This document shows, piece by piece, positions 44,521-55,156 of a stretch of 64,000 nucleotides of DNA. The notes beneath the pieces are model-generated. The model saw only the letters and a list, made by a program, of their open reading frames with translations. It was not told where the DNA came from and made no database searches. How positions within the stretch are numbered: the stretch's first letter is position 1; every line of letters starts with the position of its first letter. The translations under genes and the position numbers were made by a program. This stretch comes from Catellatospora paridis (lineage in GTDB: Bacteria > Actinomycetota > Actinomycetes > Mycobacteriales > Micromonosporaceae), in NCBI RefSeq assembly GCF_009720365.1, contig NZ_ML769319.1, positions 23,742-87,741 on the forward strand, given 5' to 3'.

Positions 44521-45619
44521 GGCTCACCTCTCCGGGTGTCACGAAGTACCGTGCGCCCCGCAGTGCGGCGGGCACGTCGGCCTCCACCGCACACGTGATG
44601 ATCACTTGGGCGGCGTCGCCGATGAGCTGGGCCAGCCGCTCGCGCCGGCCGGTGTCCAGCTCGGCGAAAACGTCGTCGAGGACCAGCACCGGCTCGATGC
44701 CGTCCGCCCGCAGCAGGCTGTAGCCGGCCAACCGGAGCGCGAGCGCGTACGACCACGACTCGCCATGGCTGGCATAGCCCTTCACGGGCAGGTCGCCGAG
44801 CCGCAGCACCAGGTCGTCGCGGTGCGGCCCGGCCAGCGTGGTGCCCCGGGCGATCTCGTCGGCGCGCACCTCGGCCAGCGCGGCCAGCATCGCCTCCGGC
44901 GTCGGCTCGGGCACCGAGGCGCGGTATTCCGCGACAGCTTTGCCCATCCCGGCGCTGACCTGCTGGTAGGCGTCCTCAAGAAAGGGCGCGAGCTGTTCGA
45001 CGAGGGCGAGCCGGGCGCGCAGCAGTTGCGCCCCGTGCTCGGCGAGGTGGGTGTCCCACACTTCGAGGGTGCTCAGGTCGCCACCGCGCGCCCCGCCGAC
45101 CTTCCGGCTGAGGTACGCGGTGCGCAGCAGGGCGTTGCGCTGCTTGAGCACCCGGTCGTAGTCGGCCCGCACCGCGGCGAACCGGGGCTGCCGGGCCGTG
45201 AGCAGGTCGTCGAGGTAGCGCCGCCGCTGGTCGGGATCGCCCCGGACCAGGGAGAGGTCCTCGGGGGCGAACAGCACCAGCCGCAGCGCGCCGAGGATGT
45301 CGCGCGGACGGCGGGCCGGGGACCGGCCGAGCCGGGCCCGGTTGGCCTTGCCCGGCACGATCTCCAACTCGACCAGCAGCTCGCGGCGCTCGTGCACGAT
45401 CGCGCAGCGGATCACGCCGGTACTCGCGCCGACCCGCACCAGCGGGGCGTCGGTGGAGACCCGGTGGCTGGCCAGCGTGGCGACGTAGCCCAGCGCCTCG
45501 ACCAGGTTGGTCTTGCCCACCCCGTTCGGGCCGATCAGCACGTTCGGCCCCGGCTCGAGGTCGACGCCCACCCGTGGGTACGAGCGGACGTCGACGAGTT
45601 CGAGCCTTCTGACGTACAA
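44513..45619 (-). CDS. recF: DNA replication and repair protein RecF
   Basis: 368 residues. The start is taken at TTG 45619 ([14 protein letters not shown], where RecF homology begins), 1 nt after the gnd stop; an ATG at 45649 would overlap gnd. SMC-like ATPase: Walker [17 protein letters not shown], signature [27 protein letters not shown], Walker [19 protein letters not shown]. Helps load RecA at gaps via RecOR. Confidence 0.95.
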   Translation of the reverse strand: MYVRRLELVDVRSYPRVGVDLEPGPNVLIGPNGVGKTNLVEALGYVATLASHRVSTDAPLVRVGASTGVIRCAIVHERRELLVELEIVPGKANRARLGRSPARRPRDILGALRLVLFAPEDLSLVRGDPDQRRRYLDDLLTARQPRFAAVRADYDRVLKQRNALLRTAYLSRKVGGARGGDLSTLEVWDTHLAEHGAQLLRARLALVEQLAPFLEDAYQQVSAGMGKAVAEYRASVPEPTPEAMLAALAEVRADEIARGTTLAGPHRDDLVLRLGDLPVKGYASHGESWSYALALRLAGYSLLRADGIEPVLVLDDVFAELDTGRRERLAQLIGDAAQVIITCAVEADVPAALRGARYFVTPGEVSRG

Positions 45620-45620
45620 C

Positions 45621-46496
45621 TCAGCCGGCCTGCTGCACGGCGTGGCCACCGAACTGGTTGCGCAGTGCGGCGATCGCCTTCATGGCCGGGGAGTCGTCCT
45701 GGCGGGACTCGAAGCGGGCGAACAGCGCCGCGGCGATGACGTGCATCGGCACGGCGAGGCGGATGGCCTCCTCGACGGTCCAGCGGCCCTCGCCGGTGTC
45801 GTCGGCGTAGCCCTTCAGCTTCTCCAGGTGCGCGTCGTCGGTGAGCGCGAGGTCCATCAGGTCGAGCAGCCAGGACCGGATGACCGTGCCCTCCCGCCAC
45901 GACCGGAACACGCCCGGCACGTTGGTGACCAGCTCGGAGGCCTCCAGCAGCTCGAAGCCCTCGGCATAGGCGTGCATCAGCCCGTACTCGATGCCGTTGT
46001 GCACCATCTTGGCGTAGTGGCCGGCGCCGACCGGGCCGGCGTGCACGAATCCGAACTCGCCGGCCGGCTTGAGCGTGTCGAAGACCGGCATCATCCGGGC
46101 GACGTTCTCGTCGGAACCGCCGACCATCAGGCCGTAGCCGTTCTCCTTGCCCCAGACGCCGCCGGACACGCCGACGTCCATGTAGCCGATGCCCCGCGTG
46201 CTCAGCCGGCCGGCGCGCGGGCCGTCCGAGGAGAAGCGCGAGTTCCCGCCGTCGATGATCAGGTCACCGGGGCTGAGCAGCGGGGCCAGCTCGTCGATGG
46301 TGGCCTCGGTGACGCCGGCGGGCACCATGACCCACACCGCGCGCGGGGCCGCCAGCTTGGCGACGAGGTCGGCCAGGTTCTCGGCGTCGGACAGCGCCGG
46401 GTTGCGGTCGTATCCGACGACGTCGTGACCCGCCTCGCGCAGGCGGTCACGCATGTTGCCGCCCATCTTGCCGAGTCCGACCAGACCGAGCTGCAT
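45621..46496 (-). CDS. gnd: 6-phosphogluconate dehydrogenase, decarboxylating (short form)
   Basis: 291 residues, the short GndA-type enzyme (about 300 rather than 470). Rossmann motif [12 protein letters not shown] at the N-terminus, substrate motif [30 protein letters not shown] and catalytic Lys in [12 protein letters not shown]. It oxidises 6-phosphogluconate to ribulose 5-phosphate. Its place between dnaN and recF is conserved in actinomycetes. Confidence 0.95.
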   Translation of the reverse strand: MQLGLVGLGKMGGNMRDRLREAGHDVVGYDRNPALSDAENLADLVAKLAAPRAVWVMVPAGVTEATIDELAPLLSPGDLIIDGGNSRFSSDGPRAGRLSTRGIGYMDVGVSGGVWGKENGYGLMVGGSDENVARMMPVFDTLKPAGEFGFVHAGPVGAGHYAKMVHNGIEYGLMHAYAEGFELLEASELVTNVPGVFRSWREGTVIRSWLLDLMDLALTDDAHLEKLKGYADDTGEGRWTVEEAIRLAVPMHVIAAALFARFESRQDDSPAMKAIAALRNQFGGHAVQQAG

Positions 46497-46533
46497 GTCT
46501 TCCCCCTTGGTGCGTTGGAGCCTGGCCGCTGTG

Positions 46534-47682
46534 TCAGCGGCCCACCCTGATCGGCATGATCAGGTAGCGGAACCCGGGGATCGCCGCACCGTCGGCGTCG
46601 GCGGGGGTGATCACCGCGGGCTTGAACGGGTCGTTGAACGAGAACACCGCGGTCGGCGCGCCGAGCGCGGCGAGGCCCTCGATGAGGTACTGCGGGTTGA
46701 AGGCGATCGTCATCGACTCACCGGTGAAGGTGGCGTCCATCGCCTCGCTCGCCCGTGCCTCTTCGGTGCCGCCGGCCTCGACCACGAGACCATCCTCGCT
46801 GAAGCTCAACCGCACCGGCGTCGCTTTCTCGGCCACCAGCGAGACGCGCTTGACGACCTCGACCAGAGCCGACACGGCGACCCGGGCCTCGGAGGCGTAA
46901 CTGGGCGCGAACAGCGAGCGCACCGGCGGGTACGACTGGCCGTCGAGCAGGCGGCTGGTGGTCCGGCGGGAGCCGCCGACCTTCGAGCCGCCCAGGAAGC
47001 CGATCATGCCCTCGCCCGCGCCGCCACTGGCCAGCGCGATGGTGACATCGCCACCGGAGGGGCCGAGCGTCTTGGCGGTGTCGGCCAGGGTGCGCGCCGG
47101 GACGAGCGCGTTGACGCTGATCTCCGGGTCGTCCGGCGTCCAGGAGATCTCCCGGATGGCCAGCCGGTAGCGGTCGGTGGCAAGCAGGGCCAGGGTGTCC
47201 CCGGACAGCTCCAGCCGCACGCCCGTCATCATCGGCAGCGTCTCGTCGCGCCCGGCCGCGATGGCGACCTGGGACACCGCCGAGGCGAACACCGCGGCGT
47301 CGACGCGGCCCGCGCTGGCGGGCAGCTCCGGCAGGGTCGGGTAGTCCTCGACCGGCATCGTCGGCAGGGTGAACCGGGCGCTGCCGCAGACCAGCTCCAG
47401 GTGCGCGCCGACGGCGGCGATCTCCACCGGCTTGGCCGGCAGGGCCTTGGTGATCTCGGCGAGCAGGCGGCCGGAGACCAGGGTCGCGCCGTCCGCGTCG
47501 GCCTGCACCTCCACGTCGACCTGGTTGGAAACCTCGTAGTCGAAGCCGGAGACGTGCAGGCGGCCGTCGGCGACCCGCAGCATCACGCCCGCGAGGACCG
47601 GCACCGAGGGCCGGCTCGGAAGGCTCTTGGCGGTCCAGGCCACGGCGTCGGCGAGCGCGTCACGCTCTACCCGAAACTTCAT
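46534..47682 (-). CDS. dnaN: DNA polymerase III beta subunit (sliding clamp)
   Basis: 382 residues from ATG 47682 with AGGAGG upstream. Three clamp domains; start KFRVERDALADAVAWTAKSLPSRP and end FRYLIMPIRVGR are characteristic. The ring tethers polymerase to DNA and binds partners through its C-terminal pocket. First gene of the dnaN-gnd-recF-dciA unit. Confidence 0.97.
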   Translation of the reverse strand: MKFRVERDALADAVAWTAKSLPSRPSVPVLAGVMLRVADGRLHVSGFDYEVSNQVDVEVQADADGATLVSGRLLAEITKALPAKPVEIAAVGAHLELVCGSARFTLPTMPVEDYPTLPELPASAGRVDAAVFASAVSQVAIAAGRDETLPMMTGVRLELSGDTLALLATDRYRLAIREISWTPDDPEISVNALVPARTLADTAKTLGPSGGDVTIALASGGAGEGMIGFLGGSKVGGSRRTTSRLLDGQSYPPVRSLFAPSYASEARVAVSALVEVVKRVSLVAEKATPVRLSFSEDGLVVEAGGTEEARASEAMDATFTGESMTIAFNPQYLIEGLAALGAPTAVFSFNDPFKPAVITPADADGAAIPGFRYLIMPIRVGR

Positions 47683-47759
47683 CTTCAGCCCTCCTGTGGT
47701 CACGTCGATGCTGCCAAGCTGACCACTGAAACCTTAGGACCTCCGAGCGATCTCCCCTC

Positions 47760-48250
47760 GGCGACCCCTGTGGATCGGCGGCGGCCGAGCATCCACAACT
47801 TCCCGAACCCCGATGATTTCTTGATTTCTCTCTTAGAGATAACTCCCGTCTTCATCATCGGTGCTGTGGAAACTGTGGATTAACGCCGTTACCCCTGGTC
47901 AGCACGCATGCAGGGCTGTGGAGGAGCGGTGGACGGGCGGTGGATAACCGGCCGAGTTCTCCACAGGCGCGGCTTCGTCCACCGGTTGTCCACCGGCGTC
48001 CACAGGTTATCCACCGGCAATCCCCAGTGGTTCTCCCCAAACTGTGGACACAGGCCATCCACGTTCTCCACAGCGATATCCACCGATCATGGCCCGCTGT
48101 CCACGGATCAAGGGCTCCGTCCACACCGGCGTCCACACTCTTTCCACAGCAAGATTTTTAGCGGAATCTCTGTCCACATCCGTCCACAGCGGATCCACAG
48201 GCAATCCACCGGGTTATCCACCGAGTTATCCACGATCACTGTGGACAACG
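47760..48250. promoter_or_regulatory. oriC: Chromosomal replication origin oriC
   Basis: About twenty DnaA-box-like 9-mers on both strands. Examples are TTATCCACC at 48007 and near 48213, TTATCCACG near 48226, TTGTCCACC near 47987, TTCTCCACA near 47957 and TGTGGACAA near 48240. An AT-richer stretch at 47812-47850 beside dnaN is a candidate unwinding element. Boxes of mixed affinity over about 500 nt are typical of actinomycete origins. It adjoins dnaN but not dnaA. Confidence 0.92.
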
Positions 48251-48278
48251 GGCAACCTTTCCCCTCCGTGGACGACTT
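48251..48278 (+). promoter_or_regulatory. Possible SigE-family promoter at the oriC edge
   Basis: GGCAACC (48251-48257), 16 nt, then GACTTA: same -35 and spacing as the promoters at 23448 and 25324, with a diverged -10. It lies right beside the last DnaA box. Confidence 0.4.
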
Positions 48279-48329
48279 ACTGGGGGCGTACCCGGCACGG
48301 AACACCCCCTACCCACAAGGCGGATCACG

Positions 48330-48866
48330 ATGGACGCATCGCGCGCCGAAGAGTTCGAGGCGTTCGTCCGGGGGCGGACACCGGCGCTGCTGCGAGCGGC
48401 GTATCTGCTCACCGGTGATCAGCATCTGGCCGAGGATCTCGTCAACGACGCCCTGATCCGTACCCACCAGGTGTGGCACCGGCTGCGCGACGGCAGCCCG
48501 GAGGCGTACACCCGCAAGATCATGTATCACCTGCAGATCTCGTGGTGGCGTCGCCGCAAGCGCTCCCCGGAGCGGCTGACCGACCTGCCGCCCGAGCCCG
48601 GTGCGGGCCTGCGTCACGCCGTCGACGAGCAGGCGCGGGCGGTCACCCGGCTCGCGCTGCAGGACGCGCTCGGCCACCTCGGCGCCCGCCAGCGTGCCGT
48701 GCTCGTACTGCGCTACTTCGAGGATCTGCCCGAGTCGGAGGTCGCCGAGCTGCTCGGCGTGACGGTCGGCACGGTCAAGTCGCAGTCGGCCAAGGCCCTG
48801 GCGAGGCTGCGCACCCTCGCGCCGCACCTGCTCGACTCCCCGACCAGCGACAGGAAGCTGCGATGA
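48330..48866 (+). CDS. SigE-family RNA polymerase sigma factor inserted between oriC and dnaA
   Basis: 178 residues. Region 2 FEAFVRGRTPALLRAAYLLTGDQHLAEDLVNDALIRT and region 4 PESEVAELLGVTVGTVKSQSAKALARLR are intact. Close paralogue of the sigma at 24734-25258. It is transcribed against dnaA/dnaN and is followed by its membrane partner with ATGA overlap. The position is exceptional. Confidence 0.9.
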   Translation: MDASRAEEFEAFVRGRTPALLRAAYLLTGDQHLAEDLVNDALIRTHQVWHRLRDGSPEAYTRKIMYHLQISWWRRRKRSPERLTDLPPEPGAGLRHAVDEQARAVTRLALQDALGHLGARQRAVLVLRYFEDLPESEVAELLGVTVGTVKSQSAKALARLRTLAPHLLDSPTSDRKLR

Positions 48867-49606
48867 ACGACTTCTTCCGCGCCGGGCTCACCGACCTCGC
48901 GGCACAGGTCGAGCCCGTCGACCTCTATCCCCGGGTGCTGATCACGTCCCGCCGCCGGGCCCGGCGCAGAACGGCCGCGGCACTCGTCGCCGTCGCGGTG
49001 CTGTCCGGCGGCACGGTCACCGCGACGCTGGCGTACACCGGACGGTCGACGAGTCCCCCGGTGGTCACGTCCTCCCCGTCCGGGACCGCTGCGCCGTCCC
49101 CTTCCGCGGCCAGGTCCGGGCCTGCGGTAGACGTGCGCAACGCCTCGTTCGAGGTGCCGGAGCTGGTGCTGTGCGCAACGGGCCGGCGGACCTTCGTCGA
49201 CGGCGCGGAGCAGGACCCTCCTTATAACCGGCTGACCGTCTCCGAGCTGTCCCCGCCGATGCGCGCGAACCTCGACGGCGTGCCCGGCGACGAGCTGGTC
49301 GTGCTGGTCAGCTGCCGGATCGACGGGATCTTCACCCGCGAGCAGCTGCTGGCGCTGACCGTCGCCGACGGCACGCCCCGCCCGGTCGGGTTCGTGCTCG
49401 ACCCGGCGACCTTCGGGTTCGGGCCGTGGATCGACCCTGCGCAGGTGTCGGTGCGCGGGGACGTGGTCACGGTGCGGATCGAGGGTCGCGGCAACGACGA
49501 CGGGGCCGAGCGCATCGAGCCCCAGGAGCGCGGGTTCGCGTACCGCGACGGGGCCTTCGTCCAGATCGACGGGCCGACGGGGCGGCCGTCGCCGCTGCCG
49601 CGCTAG
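48863..49606 (+). CDS. Membrane-anchored partner protein of the oriC-side sigma factor
   Basis: 247 residues. N-terminus [24 protein letters not shown] like the partner at 24737 (RSGLADLADDVNPADL), basic RRRARRR, one membrane helix (about 37-58), a Ser/Pro linker and an extracytoplasmic domain with Cys in VLCATGR and VLVSCRIDG. It overlaps the sigma stop (ATGA) and the convergent dnaA stop by 4 nt. Anti-sigma/sensor role inferred from position. Confidence 0.75.
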   Translation: MNDFFRAGLTDLAAQVEPVDLYPRVLITSRRRARRRTAAALVAVAVLSGGTVTATLAYTGRSTSPPVVTSSPSGTAAPSPSAARSGPAVDVRNASFEVPELVLCATGRRTFVDGAEQDPPYNRLTVSELSPPMRANLDGVPGDELVVLVSCRIDGIFTREQLLALTVADGTPRPVGFVLDPATFGFGPWIDPAQVSVRGDVVTVRIEGRGNDDGAERIEPQERGFAYRDGAFVQIDGPTGRPSPLPR

Positions 49607-51234
49607 ATCTGCTTGATCCGGTTGGTGAGTTCGGCGATCTGGTTGTAGAGGGATCGCCGCTCGGCCATCTGCTGCCGGATCTTGCGGTCGGCGTGCATGA
49701 CCGTGGTGTGGTCGCGCCCGCCGAACGCCTGCCCGATCCGGGGCAGCGAGAGGTCGGTCAGCTCGCGGCACAGATACATGGCCACCTGCCGCGCGTTGAC
49801 CAGCACCCGCGAGCGCGAGTGGCCGCGCAGGTCCTCCAGGCTGACGCCGAAGTACTCCGAGGTCGACAGCATGATCTGGTCGGCGGTGATCTCCGGCGCC
49901 GCGTCGTCGGGGATGAAGTCGCGCAGCACCTCCTCCGCGAGCGACAGCTTGACCTGCTCGCGGCTGAGGTTGGCGTACGCCGTGACGCGGATCAGCGCGC
50001 CCTCGAGCTCGCGGATCGAGTTCGACACCCGGGAGGCGATGAACTCCAGCACGTCGGCCGGCGCGTGCAGGCGCTCCTGGGCGGCCTTCTTCTGCAGGAT
50101 CGCGATGCGGGTCTCCAGGTCCGGCGGCTGGATGTCGGCCAGCAGGCCCCACTCGAACCGGGTGCGCAGCCGGTCCTCCAGCGTCGACAGCGCCTTGGGC
50201 GAGCGGTCGGACGTGATGACGATCTGCTTGTTCGCGTTGTGCAGGGTGTTGAAGGTGTGGAAGAACTCCTCCTGGGTCCGGTCGCGCTTCTCCAGGAACT
50301 GGATGTCGTCGATCAGGAGGATGTCCACGTCGCGGTAGCGGCGCTGGAACGCGCTGGCCTTGTCGTCGCGGATCGAGTTGATGAAGTCGTTGGTGAACTC
50401 CTCGGTCGACACGTACCGGACGCTGCGGGCGTGCCCGAGCTCCTGGGCGTAGTGGCCGATCGCGTGAAGCAGGTGGGTCTTGCCCAGCCCCGAGCCGCCG
50501 TAGATGAACAGCGGGTTGTACGCCTTCGCCGGGGACTCTGCGACCGCCACCGACGCGGCGTGCGCGAAGCGGTTGGAGGAACCGATGACGAAGGTCTCGA
50601 AGCGGTACTTCGGGTTCAGCCTGTTGCCGCCGGCGTCGTTCGCGGCCGAGCCGGGCGTGGCACCGGGGCGGCGCTCCCGCTCCTCGCGGACCGCCGCGAG
50701 CGGGTGCGGCACGGCGCGGCTGTCCATCGGGCCGGTGCCTCGGCCCGGGCCGGAGTCGGACGGTCCGTCGCGGTGGTCGGGGGCGCGCAGCACGGCGGCG
50801 CGCACCGGGGCGACCTCGGGGTGCCGCGGCACGGGGACGGCGAACAGCGCGTCCTCACCGTCGGCGGCGGGCGCCACGACGGGGTGCTCGGCGGGCGGCG
50901 GGGTGTAGACGGGGGCGGTGTAGGCCACCGGGGTGTAGTCGGGCACCGGCGGAGGCGGCGGCGTCGGGCGGGCCGCGGACTCGTCCGGGGGCCGCACCTT
51001 CACGGCCACCTGGACCGGCCGACCCATGATCCGGGACAGCGTGTCGGTGATGGCGGTGCGCAGCTTCGTCTCGATGATGTCGCGGATGAACGCGTCCGGC
51101 ACGCTCAGCAGCACGAGGTCGTCGACCACCGCGAGGGCCTGGGTGAGCCGCAGGTACGCGCGGTGCTGCGCCGAGACGATCTCGTCAGCGAGCTCGTCGG
51201 TGGCAGCCAGCCACACGGCATTGAGGTCGCTCAC
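49603..51234 (-). CDS. dnaA: Chromosomal replication initiator protein DnaA
   Basis: 543 residues from GTG 51234 (GAGG 7 nt upstream). Domain I (about 1-90), a long Pro-rich domain II (about 90-205, as in other actinomycetes), AAA+ domain III with Walker [13 protein letters not shown] (about 245-256) and Walker [11 protein letters not shown], and domain IV with [11 protein letters not shown] (about 503-513). Binds the boxes at 47760-48250 and probably those at 51391-51616. Confidence 0.98.
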   Translation of the reverse strand: MSDLNAVWLAATDELADEIVSAQHRAYLRLTQALAVVDDLVLLSVPDAFIRDIIETKLRTAITDTLSRIMGRPVQVAVKVRPPDESAARPTPPPPPVPDYTPVAYTAPVYTPPPAEHPVVAPAADGEDALFAVPVPRHPEVAPVRAAVLRAPDHRDGPSDSGPGRGTGPMDSRAVPHPLAAVREERERRPGATPGSAANDAGGNRLNPKYRFETFVIGSSNRFAHAASVAVAESPAKAYNPLFIYGGSGLGKTHLLHAIGHYAQELGHARSVRYVSTEEFTNDFINSIRDDKASAFQRRYRDVDILLIDDIQFLEKRDRTQEEFFHTFNTLHNANKQIVITSDRSPKALSTLEDRLRTRFEWGLLADIQPPDLETRIAILQKKAAQERLHAPADVLEFIASRVSNSIRELEGALIRVTAYANLSREQVKLSLAEEVLRDFIPDDAAPEITADQIMLSTSEYFGVSLEDLRGHSRSRVLVNARQVAMYLCRELTDLSLPRIGQAFGGRDHTTVMHADRKIRQQMAERRSLYNQIAELTNRIKQI

Positions 51235-51390
51235 CTGTCAGCCTCGTTCATGCGCTCGACCCTTCGATTCCGTGTAGCGGGGCTCGGTTAAGCACCGGCT
51301 GCCCGTCAGCTCCCGCACGACGGCTCCGATCAATGACGGTGTAATCACGGTCCGTGGTTTTCCCCCGGGTTATCCCCCGAATCAACGAGG

Positions 51391-51616
51391 TTCTCCACAA
51401 GTTATCCACAGGCTGTGTGTCGATCGGTATCCGGGGTCCGGCTGGTGTGGGTCGCCCTATCCGGCGCACGAGCGCCTGCAACACGGCCCACCGTGCCGAA
51501 CGAGCCACCTTATTGCCCGGTTTTGCGGTAATCGCCACAATTAATGGCCAGCCCCGTCAGATGGGCACTCCGGCACGCTAACAGGGTTATCCACAGGCGT
51601 CCACCTGTTGTCCACA
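51391..51616. promoter_or_regulatory. DnaA boxes in the dnaA-rpmH intergenic region
   Basis: TTCTCCACA 51391, TTATCCACA 51402-51410 and 51587-51595, TTGTCCACA 51608-51616. This 666-nt gap (51235-51900) holds the dnaA and rpmH promoters and no gene. The boxes suggest autoregulation of dnaA, or a second part of the origin. Confidence 0.75.
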
Positions 51617-51704
51617 GCTTCACTCTCGGTGAGTGTTGATAACGACACTGTCGGTTGCTGTCGAGCGCTCGCTGTTGACACGATGAGTGAGCTGCGAAGA
51701 GTTC

Positions 51705-51733
51705 TTGGCGGACATCGACGTCACGTGTACCCT
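51705..51733 (+). promoter_or_regulatory. Sigma-70 type promoter of rpmH
   Basis: -35 TTGGCG (51705-51710), 17-nt spacer, -10 TACCCT (51728-51733). A second weaker pair, TTGCGG near 51771 and CAAGAT 18 nt later, may be P2. Confidence 0.6.
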
Positions 51734-51900
51734 GGAGCGGTTGCTCCATCACCCTCTGCTAGGGTGTCGGTTGCGGCGTCCGCCCTGACTCAGACAAGAT
51801 CGAGATTTCTCGTCCCGATCCTGCCGTCAACCGGGCGGTGCATCCGCGAGAAGCTAGAACATCCCCGCTCAAGGGCGGGGCGATCCCCAGGAGACCTGAC

Positions 51901-52038
51901 GTGAGCAAGCGCACGTACCAGCCGAACAACCGTCGGCGCGCGAAGACCCACGGCTTCCGGCTGCGTATGCGCACCCGCGCCGGGCGCGCGGTGCTGTCGT
52001 CGCGCCGGGGCAAGGGCCGCGCCCGCCTGGCGGTCTGA
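51901..52038 (+). CDS. rpmH: 50S ribosomal protein L34
   Basis: 45 residues, GTG start with CAGGAG upstream. The sequence [20 protein letters not shown] with [20 protein letters not shown] is unmistakable L34. First gene of the rpmH-rnpA-yidD-yidC unit. Confidence 0.98.
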   Translation: MSKRTYQPNNRRRAKTHGFRLRMRTRAGRAVLSSRRGKGRARLAV

Positions 52039-52057
52039 GACCCCGGACGGGCCTCGG

Positions 52058-52501
52058 ATGCTGCCAGCTGCGCACAGGTTGAGGCGAAGCGCTGACTTCG
52101 CCGCCGCCGTGCGGGCCGGCCGCCGAGCCGGTCGTGGCGCCGTGGTGGTGCACCTGACGGTGCCCGCAACGGCAACCGAACATGAGACGGCGTGGCAGGG
52201 AGACGATCCCGGCCACGCCGTTGTCGTGCCCGGGCAGCTCTCACAGACGGGATTCGTGGTCTCCAAGGCGGTGGGGAACGCGGTGACCCGCAACACGGTG
52301 AAGCGGCGCCTGCGTCATCTGGCGGCCGACCGGTTGGGGCGATTGCCCGCCGGAGCCACCGTGGTGGTGCGCGCGCTGCCGCAGGCGGCGTCCGCCTCGT
52401 ACGAACAACTGGGCCGGGACCTTGACGCCGCGCTCGCCGCGGCGCTCAAGCGAGACCCCGGCCAGGCCTCGCGCCGCAGGTCAACCGGGGGTAAGCCATG
52501 A
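52058..52501 (+). CDS. rnpA: Ribonuclease P protein component
   Basis: 147 residues. RNase P signature [23 protein letters not shown] (about 68-90) and start [22 protein letters not shown]. It assists the catalytic RNA in 5' maturation of tRNA. The stop overlaps yidD (ATGA). A 25-residue insertion before the signature is acidic and variable. Confidence 0.96.
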   Translation: MLPAAHRLRRSADFAAAVRAGRRAGRGAVVVHLTVPATATEHETAWQGDDPGHAVVVPGQLSQTGFVVSKAVGNAVTRNTVKRRLRHLAADRLGRLPAGATVVVRALPQAASASYEQLGRDLDAALAAALKRDPGQASRRRSTGGKP

Positions 52502-52782
52502 CGCAGCCGTCGCGACCCACGACACTCGCCGGGCGCGTGCTGGCCCTACCCATCATCGCGTACCGTCGTTGGGTGAGTCCGGGCCTGCCGGCCCGTTGCC
52601 GGTTCTACCCGTCTTGCAGCGCTTACGCGCTGGAGGCGATAGCGCTCCACGGCGCGCTGCGGGGGTTCTGGCTGACGGTCAAGCGGCTCGGCCGCTGCCA
52701 TCCCTTTCACCCGGGCGGATATGACCCAGTGCCACCCAACAACCGCCGCAGTACTGATGTGACTGGAGCAACACCCTCATGA
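52498..52782 (+). CDS. yidD: Membrane protein insertion efficiency factor YidD
   Basis: 94 residues. [33 protein letters not shown] and [15 protein letters not shown] carry the conserved cysteines of the family. Membrane-associated helper of YidC insertion. Overlaps yidC by 4 nt. Confidence 0.96.
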   Translation: MTQPSRPTTLAGRVLALPIIAYRRWVSPGLPARCRFYPSCSAYALEAIALHGALRGFWLTVKRLGRCHPFHPGGYDPVPPNNRRSTDVTGATPS

Positions 52783-53654
52783 TGGACTGGATCTACACGA
52801 TCGTCTCGAAGGTCCTGCTGCTATGGCACAGCCTCTTCGACAAGCTCTTCGGCGACGGCACCTGGCTCGCCACCAACTGGGACTGGGTCCTGGCGATCGT
52901 CTTCCTGGTGCTGACCGTCCGTGTGATCCTGTTCCCGCTGTTCATCAAGCAGATCCGGTCGCAGCGCGCGATGCAGACCCTCCAGCCCCAGCTCAAGGCG
53001 CTGCAGGAGAAGCACAAGGGCGACAAGGAGACGCTCCAGCGCGAGATGATGGAGCTCTACCGCCGGGAGAAGGCCAACCCGCTGATGGGCTGCCTTCCGC
53101 TGCTGATCCAGATGCCGATCTTCTTCGGCGTCTTCCACGTGATCAAGCGCCTCGGCACGGGCACCAGCGACGAGACCCTCTACGGGTGGACCGCGGCGCA
53201 GTTCCAGAGCGGCATGGCCGCCGATCTGTTCGGCGTGTCCATCGGCGGGACCTTCCGTGACGGCGGCACCGCCGCGGTGCTCTGCGGCATCCTCGGCATC
53301 GTCATGATCATCACGACCTACATGACCAGCCGCCAGATGATCCTGAAGACCGGCTGGTCCGAGGACCCCACCCAGAAGATGATGCAGAAGCTGATGCTGT
53401 ACGGCATCCCGGCGACGCTGATCATCTCCGCCGTGGCCTTCCCGCTGGGTCTGATCATCTACTGGACCACGACGAACCTCTTCACGCTCGGCCAGCAGAT
53501 GTGGGTGCTGAAGAAGTACCCGCCGCCGAAGATGGGCAGCAAGCCGGAGCCGAAGGTCGTCGACCCGGAGGTCGCCAAGGCGCTCGCGCCGAAGGTGGGC
53601 GCCAAGCCGACCACCGCCGCCAAGCGCAAGACGGTGAAGAAGAACGTCGGCTGA
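52779..53654 (+). CDS. yidC: Membrane protein insertase YidC
   Basis: 291 residues, short Gram-positive-type YidC/Oxa1. Membrane segments at about 40-62 and 105-125, with two or three more towards residue 235. Conserved [20 protein letters not shown] and the final segment [21 protein letters not shown] Lys-rich tail contacts the ribosome. There is no lipobox. Inserts membrane proteins with or without SecYEG. Confidence 0.96.
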   Translation: MMDWIYTIVSKVLLLWHSLFDKLFGDGTWLATNWDWVLAIVFLVLTVRVILFPLFIKQIRSQRAMQTLQPQLKALQEKHKGDKETLQREMMELYRREKANPLMGCLPLLIQMPIFFGVFHVIKRLGTGTSDETLYGWTAAQFQSGMAADLFGVSIGGTFRDGGTAAVLCGILGIVMIITTYMTSRQMILKTGWSEDPTQKMMQKLMLYGIPATLIISAVAFPLGLIIYWTTTNLFTLGQQMWVLKKYPPPKMGSKPEPKVVDPEVAKALAPKVGAKPTTAAKRKTVKKNVG

Positions 53655-53728
53655 GCCGAGCCAGGGTCCGCCTGCCCACCCCCTGCGGCGACCCGCCGGC
53701 TGACTGCCACCCCCACACAGACCTGCTC

Positions 53729-53763
53729 GTGATCCCCGCGTCGTGAGGCGCGGGGCCGATCAC
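53729..53763. terminator. Hairpin between yidC and jag
   Basis: GTGATCCCCGCG (53729-53740) pairs with CGCGGGG and GATCAC (53749-53763) with a small bulge, followed by GGGGTTTTG. Terminator or attenuator. Confidence 0.65.
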
Positions 53764-53798
53764 GGGGTTTTGATCGGACCGAACACCCGGAGAAGAAC

Positions 53799-54380
53799 GT
53801 GACCGACCAGACTGAGCTGGACGACGTGGCAGTCGAAGACCTCGCCGAGGCCGAGGACGGCGCGGCCGAGACCGAGGAGGGCGCCGACGAGGCCGCCACT
53901 CCCAAGCGCAAGGCCACCAGCGACGCCGACCTGTTCCGCCAGAGCGAGATCGCGGCGGACTACATCGAGGGCCTGCTGGACATCCTGGACGCCGATGGCG
54001 ACATCGACGAGCTGGTCTCCGCCGGCCGCCCGGTGGTCGAGGTGGTCGGCAGCCGCCTGCAGTCCCTCGTCGGCCCGCGCGGGGCGACTCTGGAGGCCCT
54101 GCAGGAGCTGACCCGCCTGGCGATCTTCAAGCAGACCGGCGAGCCGAGCCGGCTGCTGCTGGACGTCGGCGGCTACCGCGACCAGCGCCGCAAGGAGCTG
54201 GGCGCGCTGGCCAAGAACGCGGTGGAGAAGGTCAAGCAGCACGGCGAGGCCGTCAAGCTGGAGCCGATGTCCGCCTTCGAGCGCAAGTGCGTGCACGACG
54301 TGGTCAACGCCTCGGCGGGGGTGCAGAGCGAGTCCGAGGGCGTCGAGCCCAACCGCCGGATCGTGGTACGTCCGGCGTGA
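53799..54380 (+). CDS. jag: Jag/SpoIIIJ-associated single-stranded nucleic acid-binding protein (KH-R3H)
   Basis: 193 residues from GTG 53799. Acidic N-terminus (about 1-45), KH domain with [29 protein letters not shown], then the R3H domain ending [28 protein letters not shown]-binding protein usually linked to yidC. Its TGA overlaps the rsmG GTG. Confidence 0.93.
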   Translation: MTDQTELDDVAVEDLAEAEDGAAETEEGADEAATPKRKATSDADLFRQSEIAADYIEGLLDILDADGDIDELVSAGRPVVEVVGSRLQSLVGPRGATLEALQELTRLAIFKQTGEPSRLLLDVGGYRDQRRKELGALAKNAVEKVKQHGEAVKLEPMSAFERKCVHDVVNASAGVQSESEGVEPNRRIVVRPA

Positions 54381-55123
54381 GTTCCGACGACGTGACGGAG
54401 CCGGTCATCCCCGACGGGGTGGCCGGCTCCGTGCTCTCCCCCGAACTTCGTCCGGCCGCCGAGGCACTGTTCGGCGACCGGCTCGACACCGCCACGCGCT
54501 ACGTCGAACTACTGGCCACCGACGGCGTGGTGCGCGGCCTGATCGGCCCGCGCGAGGCCCCGCGGCTGTGGGACCGGCACCTGCTGAACTGCGCCGCCGT
54601 GGCCGAGCTGATTTCCCCGTCCGCCACGGTCGTCGACGTGGGCTCCGGAGCCGGTCTGCCCGGTATCGTGCTCGCAGTGGCTAGACCGGATATTTCGGTC
54701 ATTCTGGTTGAACCACTGGCACGTCGGACCGCCTTTCTCGAAGAGGCGGTGGCGGCTCTCGGCCTGACCGGCCAGGTCACCGTGGTACGCGGCCGCGCGG
54801 AGGAGCAGATCGGCCAGCTCAGCGCGGACGTGGTCACCGCTCGCGCGGTGGCGCCGCTGGACCGGCTGGCGGGCTGGTGTCTGCCGCTGGCCTCGCTGGG
54901 AGGCCGCCTGCTGGCGCTCAAGGGGATGTCCGCCGCCGACGAGATCGTGGAGCACGGCGAAGCCGTCGCCCGGCTCGGCGGCGGAACGGCCGTGATCCAC
55001 CAGTGCGGCGTCGGGCTGATCGATCCGCCGACCACCGTGGTGGAGATCGTCCGGGAGCGCGAAGTCGTGCCGAAGACTGCCAAGCCGTCCCGGCGGGCAG
55101 GGCGCGGAGGACGCCGGCGCTGA
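54377..55123 (+). CDS. rsmG: 16S rRNA (guanine527-N7)-methyltransferase RsmG
   Basis: 248 residues from GTG 54377 (GTGA overlap). GidB-family: [25 protein letters not shown] motif [17 protein letters not shown] and [19 protein letters not shown]. Methylates G527 of 16S rRNA using SAM. Followed by a hairpin. Confidence 0.96.
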   Translation: MSSDDVTEPVIPDGVAGSVLSPELRPAAEALFGDRLDTATRYVELLATDGVVRGLIGPREAPRLWDRHLLNCAAVAELISPSATVVDVGSGAGLPGIVLAVARPDISVILVEPLARRTAFLEEAVAALGLTGQVTVVRGRAEEQIGQLSADVVTARAVAPLDRLAGWCLPLASLGGRLLALKGMSAADEIVEHGEAVARLGGGTAVIHQCGVGLIDPPTTVVEIVREREVVPKTAKPSRRAGRGGRRR

Positions 55124-55124
55124 G

Positions 55125-55156
55125 CGTGCGCCCTCCGCTCACGGAGAGGGCGCACG
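55125..55156. terminator. Terminator hairpin after rsmG
   Basis: 11-bp perfect stem (55125-55135 with 55146-55156), 10-nt loop, 2 nt past the stop codon. The following 480 nt up to parA are open in frame with parA but look non-coding; they should hold the parAB promoters. Confidence 0.75.

Noticed and set aside
51231..51251. Six-codon leader ORF (ATG 51251) overlapping the dnaA start as GTGA
   Set aside because: The GAGG inside it is better explained as the dnaA ribosome site; nothing supports translation of the leader.
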